From an uncultured Bartonella sp. (lineage in GTDB: Bacteria > Pseudomonadota > Alphaproteobacteria > Rhizobiales > Rhizobiaceae), in NCBI RefSeq assembly GCF_945277285.1, contig NZ_CALYPR010000001.1:620001-684000 (forward strand): a stretch of 64,000 bases of DNA, read 5' to 3'. Numbering within the stretch: position 1 is the first letter of the stretch; every line of letters starts with the position of its first letter. The notes beneath the pieces were generated by a model that saw only the letters and a list, made by a program, of their open reading frames with translations, did not search any database and was not told where the DNA came from. Both the position numbers and the translations under genes were made by a program. This document shows positions 47,639 to 57,129 of the stretch, in pieces.

Positions 47639-48787
47639 TTAAGTATTCTTCCGTGTTTCTTCATCTCGTACAGTTTTTTTACCCGTTAGACGAAAATCGC
47701 GATCGTAGGCAGAAACGATTGCCGCCACAAGCGGGTGACGAACCACATCTGCTTCGCTGAAACGTACTGTTAGAATATTATCTATAGGAGCAAGAATACG
47801 CATAGCCTCAATCAATCCGGATTTTTGACCGAAAGGCAAGTCAATCTGGCTTGGGTCACCGGTTACTATCATGCGCGATCCCTCACCAAGACGGGTTAAA
47901 AACATTTTCATCTGCATTGATGTTGTATTCTGTGATTCATCAAGAATCACTGCCGAATGAGCAAGCGTACGCCCGCGCATAAAGGCAAGAGGAGCAATTT
48001 CGATAATATCGGCAGCTATCGCTCGCTCGATTTTTTCAGCGGGCATCATGTCGTAAAGTGCATCGTAAAGCGGCCGCAAATAGGGATCGACTTTTTCCTT
48101 CATATCCCCCGGCAAAAACCCCAATCTTTCCCCCGCTTCAACTGCTGGGCGGGAAAGAATGATCCGCTCGACGACACCGCGCTCAAGCAACATTGCCGCA
48201 TGGGCAACAGCAAGATAGGTTTTTCCAGTACCCGCTGGCCCGATTCCAAAAACAAGTTCTGCCCGTTGCAGTGCACGCATATAGGCATCTTGTGTGGGCG
48301 TACGGGCGTAAATTGTTTTTTTTCGCGTTGATATGTGGGCAGGCGTTGCTTTCGACGAACCCTTGTCGCAGTTTTCCTGTTCGGCCTTGTCATGCAATGT
48401 CGCAGCTATTGCAATCACCCCGTCAACATCAGACAAACCCGGCTCCAAACCGGTTTTGACAAGTTCATAAAGCCGGTTAAGGGCATGACGTGCAATTTCT
48501 ACATCATGTCTATTGCCATAAATTGCTACTTCATTTCCCTGCGCACGAATATCCAGCCCCAATTTTTGTTCTATGCGGGCGAGATTCTCGTCAAATTGGC
48601 CGAAGACACTATTGGCCTGACGGTTATCTTCGAACACCAGAACAATATGGTCTATATCGGATGAACCCATTGAAGCTGTTGTTTCGGAAGGCCTCTTTTT
48701 GCTGGACGCAATCGTTTCGTCCGCGCTGTTTGCTTCGCTCAAATTATTTATTCCGCCCGAATTTTTAGTTTTGGTTGAATTGTTCAA
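47639..48787 (-). CDS. phoH: PhoH-family ATPase (PhoL type)
   Basis: Cytosolic ATPase of the PhoH family, coupled to YbeY; it probably remodels RNA. The frame is open to 48841 without a binding site. A TTG at 48787 has AGGAG at six bases spacing and is the most likely start, giving 382 residues. The N-terminal part is Ser/Asn-rich with a small domain (VLVFEDNRQANSVFGQFDENL). The ATPase has Walker A FGIGPAGTGKTYLAVAHA, and Walker B is FVILDESQNT-like (SAVILDESQNTTSMQMKM). The use of TTG should be checked. Confidence 0.93.
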   Translation of the reverse strand: MNNSTKTKNSGGINNLSEANSADETIASSKKRPSETTASMGSSDIDHIVLVFEDNRQANSVFGQFDENLARIEQKLGLDIRAQGNEVAIYGNRHDVEIARHALNRLYELVKTGLEPGLSDVDGVIAIAATLHDKAEQENCDKGSSKATPAHISTRKKTIYARTPTQDAYMRALQRAELVFGIGPAGTGKTYLAVAHAAMLLERGVVERIILSRPAVEAGERLGFLPGDMKEKVDPYLRPLYDALYDMMPAEKIERAIAADIIEIAPLAFMRGRTLAHSAVILDESQNTTSMQMKMFLTRLGEGSRMIVTGDPSQIDLPFGQKSGLIEAMRILAPIDNILTVRFSEADVVRHPLVAAIVSAYDRDFRLTGKKTVRDEETRKNT

Positions 48788-48896
48788 CCTATTCTCCTGA
48801 AAAAAACCAAACCTATTAGAAATATATAAAGTTATAAGCAAAAGGAAACATACTTTAGAGTGGTCTGTGCAAAGTTAAACAAATTGTTTTTCTGTT

Positions 48897-50261
48897 TTAC
48901 TCCGCTTCACATCCTAACAGGCTATTTGGCAAAGCTTCTGTGAAGTCAACAGCGATAATTTCGCCGATCTTTGCATTTGTTGAAACGGCAACTGGCAACA
49001 ACCATGGTGTGCGGCCAACCATTTGGCCATCATGGCGGCCGACTTTTTCGATGAGTACGTTAGCCCGTTGGCCAATTTTCGATTTTAAAAACCGATGTTG
49101 CTGGTCGAGAATAAGTGCTTGCAAACGTTGCAGCCGTTCATCCTTCACCTTTTCTTCAACATGCCCCTTCATCGTTGCCCCGGGGGTTCCCGGACGCGGC
49201 GAATATTTGAACGAATAAGCCGAACTATAGCCAACTTTTTCAACCAGCCTGATTGTTGCTTCAAAATCTTCGTCGGTCTCCCCCGGAAAACCGACAATAA
49301 AATCGCCGGAAAAAGCAATATCGGGGCGCACTTGACGGATCCGCTCAATCAATTTCAGATAATCATCGGCTTTATGCTGGCGGTTCATGGCTTTGAGAAT
49401 GCGATCAGAACCTGATTGAACAGGCAGATGCAAATAAGGCATCAACATTTCAAGATTGCCGTGGGCCTCTATAAGACTGTCATCCATATCACGCGGGTGA
49501 CTTGTCGTATAACGCAGGCGTTTCAGACCGTTAATTTTTGCAAGCTGGTAAAGAAGGTCACCCAAATGCAAAACTTTACCATCCTGTGACGTTCCATGCC
49601 AACCATTGACGTTCTGTCCCAGCAATGTGATCTCTTTTACTCCGGCGTCGACAAGTTCATGCGCTTCGCTGACAATCTGTGCAACAGGTCGCGAAACTTC
49701 CGAACCGCGCGTATATGGAACAACGCAAAATGTACAGAATTTGTCGCAACCTTCCTGAACAGTCAGAAATGCAGTTACCCCGCGTTTTTGCACAGCACGC
49801 TTATTATGATGGAGAAGATGGGCAAATTTATCTTCAACCGCATAATCGGTTTCGACAACCTTTTTACCCTCATGGACTTTTCGCAAAAGTTCTGGCAAAC
49901 GGTGATAGGTCTGCGGCCCCACCACAAGGTCCACGGTCGGGGCGCGACGCAAAATTTCTTCGCCTTCGGCTTGCGCGACACAGCCGGTTACACCAATTGT
50001 AAGCGGCCTTGACGGGTCACGCTCTTGGCGCATTACGCGCAAGCGCCCGAGATCGGAATAGAGTTTCTCAGCCGCCTTTTCACGAATATGGCAGGTGTTG
50101 AGCAAAATAAGATCAGCGTCATCGGGAGATTGTGTCGCAACATACCCTTCCCCGTCGAGACTATCGCCCATGCGTTCGCTGTCATAGACATTCATCTGAC
50201 AGCCATAGGTCTTGATATAGACTTTGCGGATGTTACTGTTTTTTTCTTTTGCTTCACTCAT
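48897..50261 (-). CDS. miaB: tRNA-2-methylthio-N6-dimethylallyladenosine synthase MiaB
   Basis: Radical-SAM enzyme that methylthiolates i6A37 in tRNAs. The 454 residues contain an N-terminal cluster-binding domain with Cys in [18 protein letters not shown] and [11 protein letters not shown]. The radical-SAM motif [15 protein letters not shown] and a C-terminal TRAM domain (about 380-445, [20 protein letters not shown]) follow. The pattern is that of MiaB rather than RimO or MtaB. It lies between rimI and phoH. Confidence 0.96.
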   Translation of the reverse strand: MSEAKEKNSNIRKVYIKTYGCQMNVYDSERMGDSLDGEGYVATQSPDDADLILLNTCHIREKAAEKLYSDLGRLRVMRQERDPSRPLTIGVTGCVAQAEGEEILRRAPTVDLVVGPQTYHRLPELLRKVHEGKKVVETDYAVEDKFAHLLHHNKRAVQKRGVTAFLTVQEGCDKFCTFCVVPYTRGSEVSRPVAQIVSEAHELVDAGVKEITLLGQNVNGWHGTSQDGKVLHLGDLLYQLAKINGLKRLRYTTSHPRDMDDSLIEAHGNLEMLMPYLHLPVQSGSDRILKAMNRQHKADDYLKLIERIRQVRPDIAFSGDFIVGFPGETDEDFEATIRLVEKVGYSSAYSFKYSPRPGTPGATMKGHVEEKVKDERLQRLQALILDQQHRFLKSKIGQRANVLIEKVGRHDGQMVGRTPWLLPVAVSTNAKIGEIIAVDFTEALPNSLLGCEAE

Positions 50262-50292
50262 AACGCTTTTCTATCCGGTTTTGCTGTAAATC

Positions 50293-50784
50293 TCAATCTT
50301 CTTGCAGTAGCGTTCTACGCATGATCAAGGCATCTCTATGACCTTTGTCCGTGTGATAATAGCCAGGACGTCTGCCAACTTCGTTAAAACCGAAACGTTT
50401 ATAGAGTTTGAGTGCGGCGCTGTTATTTTCATCAACTTCAAGAAAAAGAACTTTCGCCCGTTCATGATAAAGGTACCTGAAAACCGCGTCCAACAACCTT
50501 TGTCCAATTTTTTTTCCACGATAACGCGGGTGAACAGCAATGGTGATAATTTCCGCTTCGTCCACAACGATCCGTCCAATAACAAATCCCAATATTTTCG
50601 CCGGTTTTCCGATCGGTCGCACGATAAAGCCAAATATTTGCGGGTCGGTCAGAAATGACGAGAAGGTTGTTTCATCCCACGAATGATAAAAAGATTTTTC
50701 ATGGATCGCCTGCAAGGCTTCGCTGTCATCTGCTTGAACAGGCGTAACAGCAAAATCGACCTTAGAAAACAGGAAACCACTCAT
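50293..50784 (-). CDS. rimI: GNAT acetyltransferase, RimI-like
   Basis: Predicted N-acetyltransferase; E. coli RimI acetylates the N-terminal alanine of S18. The 163 residues show the GNAT fold with motif A HPRYRGKKIGQRLLDAV (acetyl-CoA-binding Arg-x-x-Gly-x-Gly equivalent RGKKIG) and motif B FLEVDENNSAALKLYKRFGFNEVGRRPGYY (core NNSAALKLYKRFGF). The start overlaps the tsaB stop by four bases. Pairing with tsaB is typical for RimI. Confidence 0.9.
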   Translation of the reverse strand: MSGFLFSKVDFAVTPVQADDSEALQAIHEKSFYHSWDETTFSSFLTDPQIFGFIVRPIGKPAKILGFVIGRIVVDEAEIITIAVHPRYRGKKIGQRLLDAVFRYLYHERAKVLFLEVDENNSAALKLYKRFGFNEVGRRPGYYHTDKGHRDALIMRRTLLQED

Positions 50785-51449
50785 CCCTTTTTCCTTGCCA
50801 AGGCACTCCCCTTTTGTGGCTTGGCATCGGCATCACGCAGGTAAAGTGGTTTTGGTGGCATGCCCGGTGTTTTTTCTTCCGAAAGCATTGCAAAACTTAA
50901 AACGTCCGGCGCTTCTATAGAAAAAATCACGTTTTCCTTCGCCGAGACCATTTTACCGATTGTTTCAGCGAAGGGCCCCGCCAGAACAGCCTTATCGTCA
51001 ATAGTCTCTACGACATCTTTAGAAGACTGTACTTTCGCCGAATTTATCGGACTCAAATTTTCGTCAAAATCTTGCCGGTACACCATATCGCGACCAGCAT
51101 CAATCAGCGCAATCACAGGACCTTTTTTAAATTTCTTATGTGTCTCAAACGCGATCGCCTCAAGCGAATTGACACCGATTGCCGGTTTTTGAAGTGCCAT
51201 AGCCAAAGCACGTGCTGTTGCAACGCCAATACGGACACCGGTAAAGGAACCAGGCCCAATGTTGACAGCAATCCGGTCAATCATTTGCAAGCTCGTTTTG
51301 GCCTCTTTTGTAGCTGCAACAATCTGGCCAATAAGCTTCTCTGCATGACCCTTGCCAAGTGTTTCACTCAAACGTGCCATAGGCTTACCGTTGTTCATTA
51401 TAGCAACGGCGCAATTCAACGAGGCTGTATCTATTGTTAGCGTAATCAT
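50781..51449 (-). CDS. tsaB: tRNA threonylcarbamoyladenosine biosynthesis protein TsaB
   Basis: Non-catalytic partner that supports TsaD and TsaE in making t6A37. The 222 residues have the ASKHA-type fold: MITLTIDTASLNCAVAI at the N-terminus, GHAEKLIGQI, and IAVNIGPGSFTGVRIGVATARALA (core GPGSFTGVRIG). It overlaps rimI and is the first gene of the long minus-strand block. The upstream region is the very AT-rich spacer. tsaD and tsaE are not in the window. Confidence 0.94.
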   Translation of the reverse strand: MITLTIDTASLNCAVAIMNNGKPMARLSETLGKGHAEKLIGQIVAATKEAKTSLQMIDRIAVNIGPGSFTGVRIGVATARALAMALQKPAIGVNSLEAIAFETHKKFKKGPVIALIDAGRDMVYRQDFDENLSPINSAKVQSSKDVVETIDDKAVLAGPFAETIGKMVSAKENVIFSIEAPDVLSFAMLSEEKTPGMPPKPLYLRDADAKPQKGSALARKKG

Positions 51450-52197
51450 TCAATATCTTCTAGATCATTACAGGAAAAAATAAAAGATCCGAAGGGTCTG
51501 ATTTTTGCGCATTACACACCATGTAAAACGTACTGTTCACAAAATTGGGAATTAATAAAATTCGATATTAACGGAAATATTTTTTAAATTCATAATAAAA
51601 ACATTAAATTCATGAAAAAATTTTTTTCATAAAAAATAATATTGATTATTTATCACTAAATAAAAAAATTATAAATTGATTTTTTATAAATAAAAGTTTG
51701 CATTTTATATATATAATATTTTAACATATAATTAAAAAACACTTTTTATCAGTTTCTATTTTGAATTTTTTTCAATTATTTTAACGCATGCATCAGATAT
51801 TATCTGAATATTTATTTATGTATTTCATATCTTATGATATAATATGTTTTCTACACATAATTTATAATATAATATCCAATTATATAATATATATTATATT
51901 ATAAAGTTATAAATTTAGTTTTAACTTTATAAAATTGTTAAAACATTATATGACGGCGTAAGAATATTAAATATAATAATGAATAATAATTCATATTAAA
52001 AATATTAGAATATTTCTAATTTAAAATAAGAAATTTTTTACAAATATTTTTATTGGATTATTACCAATTAGGTGTATTGTATATACGTATCACCGCATAA
52101 CCATTGAAAATGCTTGACAATGGTACATATTCCATATGGAACTTTTTTAGCGTTTGATACGTTATAGAAAAGCAACTTAATTCAAGCGGAGATAAAA
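51450..52197. other. Extremely AT-rich spacer upstream of tsaB and dps
   Basis: No gene is supported in these 748 bases. By hand count, 51601-52020 has about 54 G or C in 420 bases (about 13%), far below the flanking genes. It contains many TATA-type runs and short inverted repeats but no recognisable element. Both divergent genes (tsaB and dps) must take their promoters from its edges. It may be silenced or structured DNA, or the residue of a deletion. Confidence 0.7.
52114..52141 (+). promoter_or_regulatory. Candidate dps promoter/operator
   Basis: TTGACA at 52114-52119 is followed by a perfect 12-bp palindrome TTCCATATGGAA at 52130-52141, 56 bases before the dps start. No good -10 is found at the normal spacing from the TTGACA, so the palindrome may be an operator for a stress or iron regulator. 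dps is typically controlled by OxyR or Fur-family proteins; which acts here is unknown. Confidence 0.35.
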
Positions 52198-52686
52198 ATG
52201 TTAAAAAATCACAAAACCCGTAATGACATGCCTTCAAATACAAAGACAACTGCAGTAGCCTTGTTAAATAAAAATCTGGCAACGTTGATTGACTTGGCAC
52301 TCATTACCAAGCAAGCGCACTGGAATTTGAAAGGATCAAATTTCATTGGCGTCCACGAAATGCTTGACGGATTCAGAGATACAATCGATGAGCATGTTGA
52401 CATTATCGCTGAGCGTGTTGCCCAGCTTGGTAGCACTGCTTTGGGTACGGCTCAGACTGTTGTGGAAGCTTCCAAACTGAAACCTTACCCGACAGATATT
52501 TATAAAGTACATGACCATCTGCTCGCTCTGATTGAGCGCTATGGCGATGCTGCCAATGATATGCGCAAAGCAATTGATGAGGCCGATGATGCTGGCGATG
52601 CCGACACGGCAGATATTTTCACTGCCGCGTCACGCGACCTTGATAAGAGCTTATGGTTCCTCGAATCCCACGTTCAAGAAGCTTAA
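52198..52686 (+). CDS. dps: Dps, DNA-binding ferritin-like protein
   Basis: Dodecameric miniferritin that oxidises and stores iron using H2O2 and protects DNA. The 162 residues have the inter-subunit ferroxidase ligands in [31 protein letters not shown] (His in AHWN; His, Asp and Glu further on). The N-terminal tail ([16 protein letters not shown]) is short and basic, as in Dps proteins that bind DNA by the tail. GGAG six bases before the ATG supports the start. It is monocistronic with its own terminator. Confidence 0.95.
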   Translation: MLKNHKTRNDMPSNTKTTAVALLNKNLATLIDLALITKQAHWNLKGSNFIGVHEMLDGFRDTIDEHVDIIAERVAQLGSTALGTAQTVVEASKLKPYPTDIYKVHDHLLALIERYGDAANDMRKAIDEADDAGDADTADIFTAASRDLDKSLWFLESHVQEA

Positions 52687-52720
52687 ATTCAATTTTTGAT
52701 AGCGCATCTGCCACGAACAA

Positions 52721-52755
52721 GGAAGCAGTTTGAAATCTGCTTCCTTTCTATTTTA
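52721..52755 (+). terminator. Rho-independent terminator of dps
   Basis: GGAAGCAG (52721-52728) pairs with CTGCTTCC (52737-52744) across an 8-base loop and is followed by TTTCTATTTTA. It begins 35 bases after the dps stop. Confidence 0.88.
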
Positions 52756-53861
52756 TCAAATTATTTTTAAAAAACTTTTTTGAACAAGGTGGGGTGTGCC
52801 CCTCTTTCGCAAAACTTTTCGGAATTTGAGGGCAACAAAAAAGAAAAATTTTAATTTTCCCCTGAGTATTATTGCCTTACCGATTTATGCCAAGCTGATT
52901 TTTTTTAACCTATCACTATTGGTTTTGTTTGCGTTACATTTTGAAAATTTTTATTGTTCGAATAACTTTGATTTCAACCATGCCCGTTGTTGTTGAGACC
53001 GCTGTTTAAGTTATACATGATTTTTTCTACGTATGTGTTTTTTCCGTGCGGGAGAGGGTATCTTTATTTGCCATCTGTCTCTTAGGTATCTTTTTTTGTT
53101 ACAATCATTCCGACGTGATGATGGCAAAACAATTTCAATGATCATTTGAATGAACCGTCTTTATAGGTTTTCTATTTTGTTCATAGTTTTCTAATTTTCA
53201 GTCAGCATTTTTACTTCTGCTTTTTGAAAGAAAAACTATTTGTCACTGCCTAGCTTATTTTTGATCCATTGAAAAAAAGCACCCTTTTGGCGGTCTTACC
53301 TATCTTTTTCTTTTCACGATGTTAACAAATGTATTCAAGCTCCCTACTTTGCATTATGCACTTGGTCTGGATTGTCGACCAATGTTTTAAACAGCATGAT
53401 GACGAGTTACCGAAGAAAAATATAAAAACTTGATTTTGAATTTTTTACAAAACGGCGCGATGGAATCAGCGTTTTACAGACAGTCGGGAATACTGTCACA
53501 ACAATACACAAGAGGCATAATTGAACTTTCGATTGAAAATTATTTATAATGATGTGTTAGAAAAGTAACTCTCATAAAAATAAATTTTTAAATTCGAAAA
53601 TTTATCATCGCAGAAAACATATACCAGTCAAAAGACGTCGGATGTTAGTGGTTAAAGCGGTTGTTTTAAACTTTTATCGCACGATAGTCTTTCTATGTTA
53701 GGGTTGTTCCAATCGGCAGTTTCAAATGGCCAATACGAGATTTATTAGACCGATAGGCTGGTTGGATGCAATTTCAGACCTTTTTGTCAAATAGCAGTTT
53801 TTCACAAAACCACGTTTTTTGTGAAACGATATTTTCATCTGCTTCAAAGTTATCAATTTAA
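52756..53861. other. 1.1-kb region between dps and the cyo operon without a supported gene
   Basis: AT-rich sequence with no convincing gene. The best small frame is 52796-52996 (plus strand, GTG start after AAGGTGGGG; 66 residues, with one hydrophobic segment SIIALPIYAKLIFFNLSLLV); I give it low weight because nothing resembles it. Two inverted repeats are visible: GACAGT/ACTGTC at 53479-53497, and TTTCACAAAA/TTTTGTGAAA at 53800-53826. The region may be a decayed locus or hold a small RNA. Confidence 0.45.
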
Positions 53862-53897
53862 ATTTAAAAACAAAAGCCCCGCTAGATGCGGGGCTTT
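53862..53897 (-). terminator. Rho-independent terminator of the cyo operon
   Basis: On the minus strand, 31 bases after the cyoD stop, AAAGCCCCGC pairs with GCGGGGCTTT (53873-53897) across a 5-base loop, followed by a T-rich tract. Confidence 0.92.
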
Positions 53898-53927
53898 CAA
53901 TTTCGATTATTTATTTAACCGGCCAAA

Positions 53928-54362
53928 TTATTCGGCAGGCGCAGCCGGTGTAGCAGGAGCAGCTTCTGTCGCAGGTGCTGCGGAGCTACCACCCGGGATC
54001 TGGTCAACCAGATCAGGTTGAACAATACGCCCTGACCCACCCATCATATTGTAGTTTAGATGGGAAATAGCCCACCATGTACCACCAATGATGATGACTA
54101 CACAAAGCGCACCAAACCACATTGAACCTACCAACCATTTTGCATCCGGACCTTCATTAAGGTGCAGGAAGAAAACGATCTGGACTACCATCTGAATGAC
54201 AGCCATACCAATGAGGTAAATTACCTTGGTGCTAACGGCCCAATTGTCGAGCATTCCTTGCATAACAGGAATAAATGACGCGAGGGTCAATATGATAGCC
54301 AGAATAAATCCGACCATGTACTTTCCGGTAGTGACACCGTGTACTTCTTCGTGTTCGCTCAT
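53928..54362 (-). CDS. cyoD: Cytochrome o ubiquinol oxidase subunit IV
   Basis: Small membrane subunit of the bo3-type quinol oxidase. The 144 residues have three helices (about 17-40, 45-70 and 79-103) and the family segment FFLHLNEGPDAKW. Compared with E. coli CyoD (109 residues) it has an extra C-terminal tail ending in an Ala/Pro repeat (SSAAPATEAAPATPAAPAE). It starts inside the cyoC stop (TAATG overlap) and is the last gene of the operon. Confidence 0.93.
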   Translation of the reverse strand: MSEHEEVHGVTTGKYMVGFILAIILTLASFIPVMQGMLDNWAVSTKVIYLIGMAVIQMVVQIVFFLHLNEGPDAKWLVGSMWFGALCVVIIIGGTWWAISHLNYNMMGGSGRIVQPDLVDQIPGGSSAAPATEAAPATPAAPAE

Positions 54363-55033
54363 TACAGTGCTCCCAAAAGATAGACGGCGGTGAAGACACC
54401 AATCCAGACAATGTCCAGGAAGTGCCAGAAGACAGACAAGCAGCTCAAACGGGTCTTGTTATCTTTATCCAAACCGTGGCGGCCAAGATGTGCAAACATC
54501 AACGCCATCCAAATTAAACCGGTTGTGACGTGAATTCCATGTGTACCAACCAGCATGAAGAATGATGACCAGTAAGCGGAAAGAACTTCCTTACCGAAAA
54601 CTCTTACACCGGTTTCTGGGTCAACACCTGCATAAGCAGACGGATCGAAGAAGAACACATTCTCTTTGCCGAAAAGCAGTTCATGGAATTCGTTCAGTTC
54701 CATCCCGATGAATCCAAGTCCAAGCAGGAAGGTAATTGCAAGCCAGGTTTTAACCCCGCCAATATTACCTTTACGAACTTGTACCATGGCCATGCCGTAT
54801 GTGATTGACGAGAACAGCAGTAAGGCTGTTTCACAAAGCACATAGTTCAGGTTGATGAAATCCTTGCCAGCAGGGCCGCCGCCATAGGCGGAAGCGAATA
54901 CTGCAAATGAGGCAAACAATGTCGAAAAGATAATCAGGTCAGAGAGAATATAAACCCAGAACCCGAACGTCATAGTCGAACTGCCGTCGTGATGGTTATC
55001 CGCGTGAGCGGTTGTTACTACTGTAGCGCTCAT
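54362..55033 (-). CDS. cyoC: Cytochrome o ubiquinol oxidase subunit III
   Basis: Subunit III of the heme-copper quinol oxidase, 223 residues with five helices. Typical segments are GFWVYILSDLIIFSTLFASFAVF (core FWVYILSDLIIFSTLFA), ELNEFHELLFG and GTHGIHVTTGLIWM. The ATG overlaps the cyoB stop by four bases. The HVTTGLIW helix is the family hallmark. Order and coupling match other cyo operons. Confidence 0.94.
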   Translation of the reverse strand: MSATVVTTAHADNHHDGSSTMTFGFWVYILSDLIIFSTLFASFAVFASAYGGGPAGKDFINLNYVLCETALLLFSSITYGMAMVQVRKGNIGGVKTWLAITFLLGLGFIGMELNEFHELLFGKENVFFFDPSAYAGVDPETGVRVFGKEVLSAYWSSFFMLVGTHGIHVTTGLIWMALMFAHLGRHGLDKDNKTRLSCLSVFWHFLDIVWIGVFTAVYLLGAL

Positions 55034-57048
55034 GCTTTTACTCCTTGTGCTTTGAGAACAGCACTGAATTCATCTTCAGTCTTCTGTACGTCCTCAGCCG
55101 AGATGTAATAGCCCGCATGGTTGCCATTCAACGAATGAAGCAGAATGGTTACAATGAAGCCAATGAACGAGATCACAGCCAACCACCAAATGTGCCAAAC
55201 GAGAGCAAATCCGAGTGCCAACATCAAGAGACCAGAGATGAAACCGGCAATTGTGTTGGAAGGCATATGGATTTTCTCGAAGCCTGACGTCTTACGAGGT
55301 TCACCACGTTGCTTCATATCCCAATAGGCATCGTCTGTTTGAACGACTGGAACTGTTGCGAAGTTGTAGGCTGGAGGAGGACAAGAGATTGACCATTCCA
55401 AAGTACGAGCATCACCCCATGGGTCATTTTGTGTGATCGGCAATTTGCCTTTATGCTTGATACCATACCAGATGGCGAGCAATACCTGCAGAACAAAGCA
55501 CAAAATGCCGAGAAGAATGATGAATGCACCTATTGCACCAATGATGAACAATGGTTGCAAGCTCGGATCCGTATAGTGCTGTAAACGGCGTGTTACACCT
55601 TTTAAGCCAATTGCATAGATTGGCATGAAGGCAACATAGAAACCGATAAACCAGAACCAGAACGAAGCAATACCCAATGCGCGGTTCGGCTTGACACCGA
55701 AAGCTTTCGGGAACCAGAAAGCCAATGCCCCGAGGTAAGCAAACACAACGCCACCAAGAATTGTGTGGTGGAAGTGGGCAACCAGGAACAATGAATTGTG
55801 GAACTGCCAGTCCGAAGGAACGATTGAAAGCAGAACACCGGTAAGACCGCCACCGACAAAGGTGAACATCATACCCATGCACCACAACATTGGAGGTTCA
55901 AAACGGATACGCCCTTTATACATGGTGAAGAGCCAGTTAAAGACCTTAACGCCAGTCGGAATAGCAATAATCATCGTTGCTGTACCGAAGAAGGTGTTAA
56001 CAGCCTGACCGCCGCCCATTGTAAAGAAGTGGTGACCCCAAACAATGATTGACAAGATCAAAATAACCAGAACCGCCCATACCATTGAGGTATAACCGAA
56101 AAGGCGTTTTGACGAGAATGTCGGTACGATTTCGGAAATAATACCAAAAGCGGGAACAACGAGAACATAAACTTCCGGGTGACCGAAAATCCACACATAG
56201 TTGATCCAGACCATCGGGTTACCACCGGCTGTATTGGTGAAGAAGTTCATATCGAGATAACGATCACCGGCAAGCATTGCATAGGCAACTGTTAACGGCG
56301 GATAGATAATCAGGATAAGAACATTAGAAACCAATGCGCACCAGCAGAATACCGGCATTTTCCACATTGTCATTCCCGGAGCGCGACACTTGATAATGGT
56401 TGCAACGAAGTTGACTGCACCCATTGTTGTCGCAATACCTGACAACTGCAATGACCACAGATAATAGTCAACACCAGTATCCGGGCTGTTCAGCAATTCC
56501 GAAAAAGGCGGGTACATCAACCAGCCGCCACGACCAAAGTTACCGATACCAAGCGAAATATTGATAAGAATTGCACCGGCAAATGTTATCCAGAAACCGA
56601 GGTTATTGGCAAACGGAAAAGCGACATCGCGTGCACCAAGCTGTAACGGCAGAACATAGTTCAAAATACCGAACAAAAGCGGTGTTGCCATGAAGAAAAT
56701 CATGATCGTACCGTGTGCCGAGAAAATCTGGTCAAAGTGATCAGGCGGCAAATAGCCCGCATTTTCCGATCCAAGCGCTAGTGCTTGGTGTGTACGCATC
56801 ATGATGGCATCTGCAAAGCCACGCACAAGCATGACAATTGCAAGGACAATATACATAATGCCGACGCGTTTGTGATCAACAGATGTGATCCAATTGCGCC
56901 ACAAAATTCCCCACCAGCCGAGAAGCGTAATAGCGGCAAGAACAACGACAGCCAAAACAACTACAACAAGGCAGGTGTAAAGCACTATCGGCTCATTCGT
57001 TAACGCGTGAAACGCTCCAGCTACAGGGTCTGTAAGTCTTCCAAACAT
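55030..57048 (-). CDS. cyoB: Cytochrome o ubiquinol oxidase subunit I
   Basis: Catalytic subunit with low-spin heme, high-spin heme and CuB; it reduces oxygen and pumps protons. The 672 residues match E. coli CyoB (663). The CuB/cross-link motif is in WIFGHPEVYVLVVPAFGIISE (His-Pro-Glu-Val-Tyr), the two further CuB histidines in VWGHHFFTMG, and heme ligands in the HFHHTILGG region. The K/D-channel segments typical of A-type oxidases are present. It is the second gene of cyoABCD, 81 bases after cyoA. Confidence 0.96.
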   Translation of the reverse strand: MFGRLTDPVAGAFHALTNEPIVLYTCLVVVVLAVVVLAAITLLGWWGILWRNWITSVDHKRVGIMYIVLAIVMLVRGFADAIMMRTHQALALGSENAGYLPPDHFDQIFSAHGTIMIFFMATPLLFGILNYVLPLQLGARDVAFPFANNLGFWITFAGAILINISLGIGNFGRGGWLMYPPFSELLNSPDTGVDYYLWSLQLSGIATTMGAVNFVATIIKCRAPGMTMWKMPVFCWCALVSNVLILIIYPPLTVAYAMLAGDRYLDMNFFTNTAGGNPMVWINYVWIFGHPEVYVLVVPAFGIISEIVPTFSSKRLFGYTSMVWAVLVILILSIIVWGHHFFTMGGGQAVNTFFGTATMIIAIPTGVKVFNWLFTMYKGRIRFEPPMLWCMGMMFTFVGGGLTGVLLSIVPSDWQFHNSLFLVAHFHHTILGGVVFAYLGALAFWFPKAFGVKPNRALGIASFWFWFIGFYVAFMPIYAIGLKGVTRRLQHYTDPSLQPLFIIGAIGAFIILLGILCFVLQVLLAIWYGIKHKGKLPITQNDPWGDARTLEWSISCPPPAYNFATVPVVQTDDAYWDMKQRGEPRKTSGFEKIHMPSNTIAGFISGLLMLALGFALVWHIWWLAVISFIGFIVTILLHSLNGNHAGYYISAEDVQKTEDEFSAVLKAQGVKA

Positions 57049-57129
57049 TTTTCAACCCATATTAAATGAATTTCGGTTTGGAAGGGACGCTACCTGTTTC
57101 ATAAGGAATATGCCCCTTCCTCGATAATT

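Noticed and set aside
53800-53826. Inverted repeat as a terminator
   Set aside because: No T-tract follows the stem on the plus strand, and the cyo operon already has a better terminator at 53862-53897.
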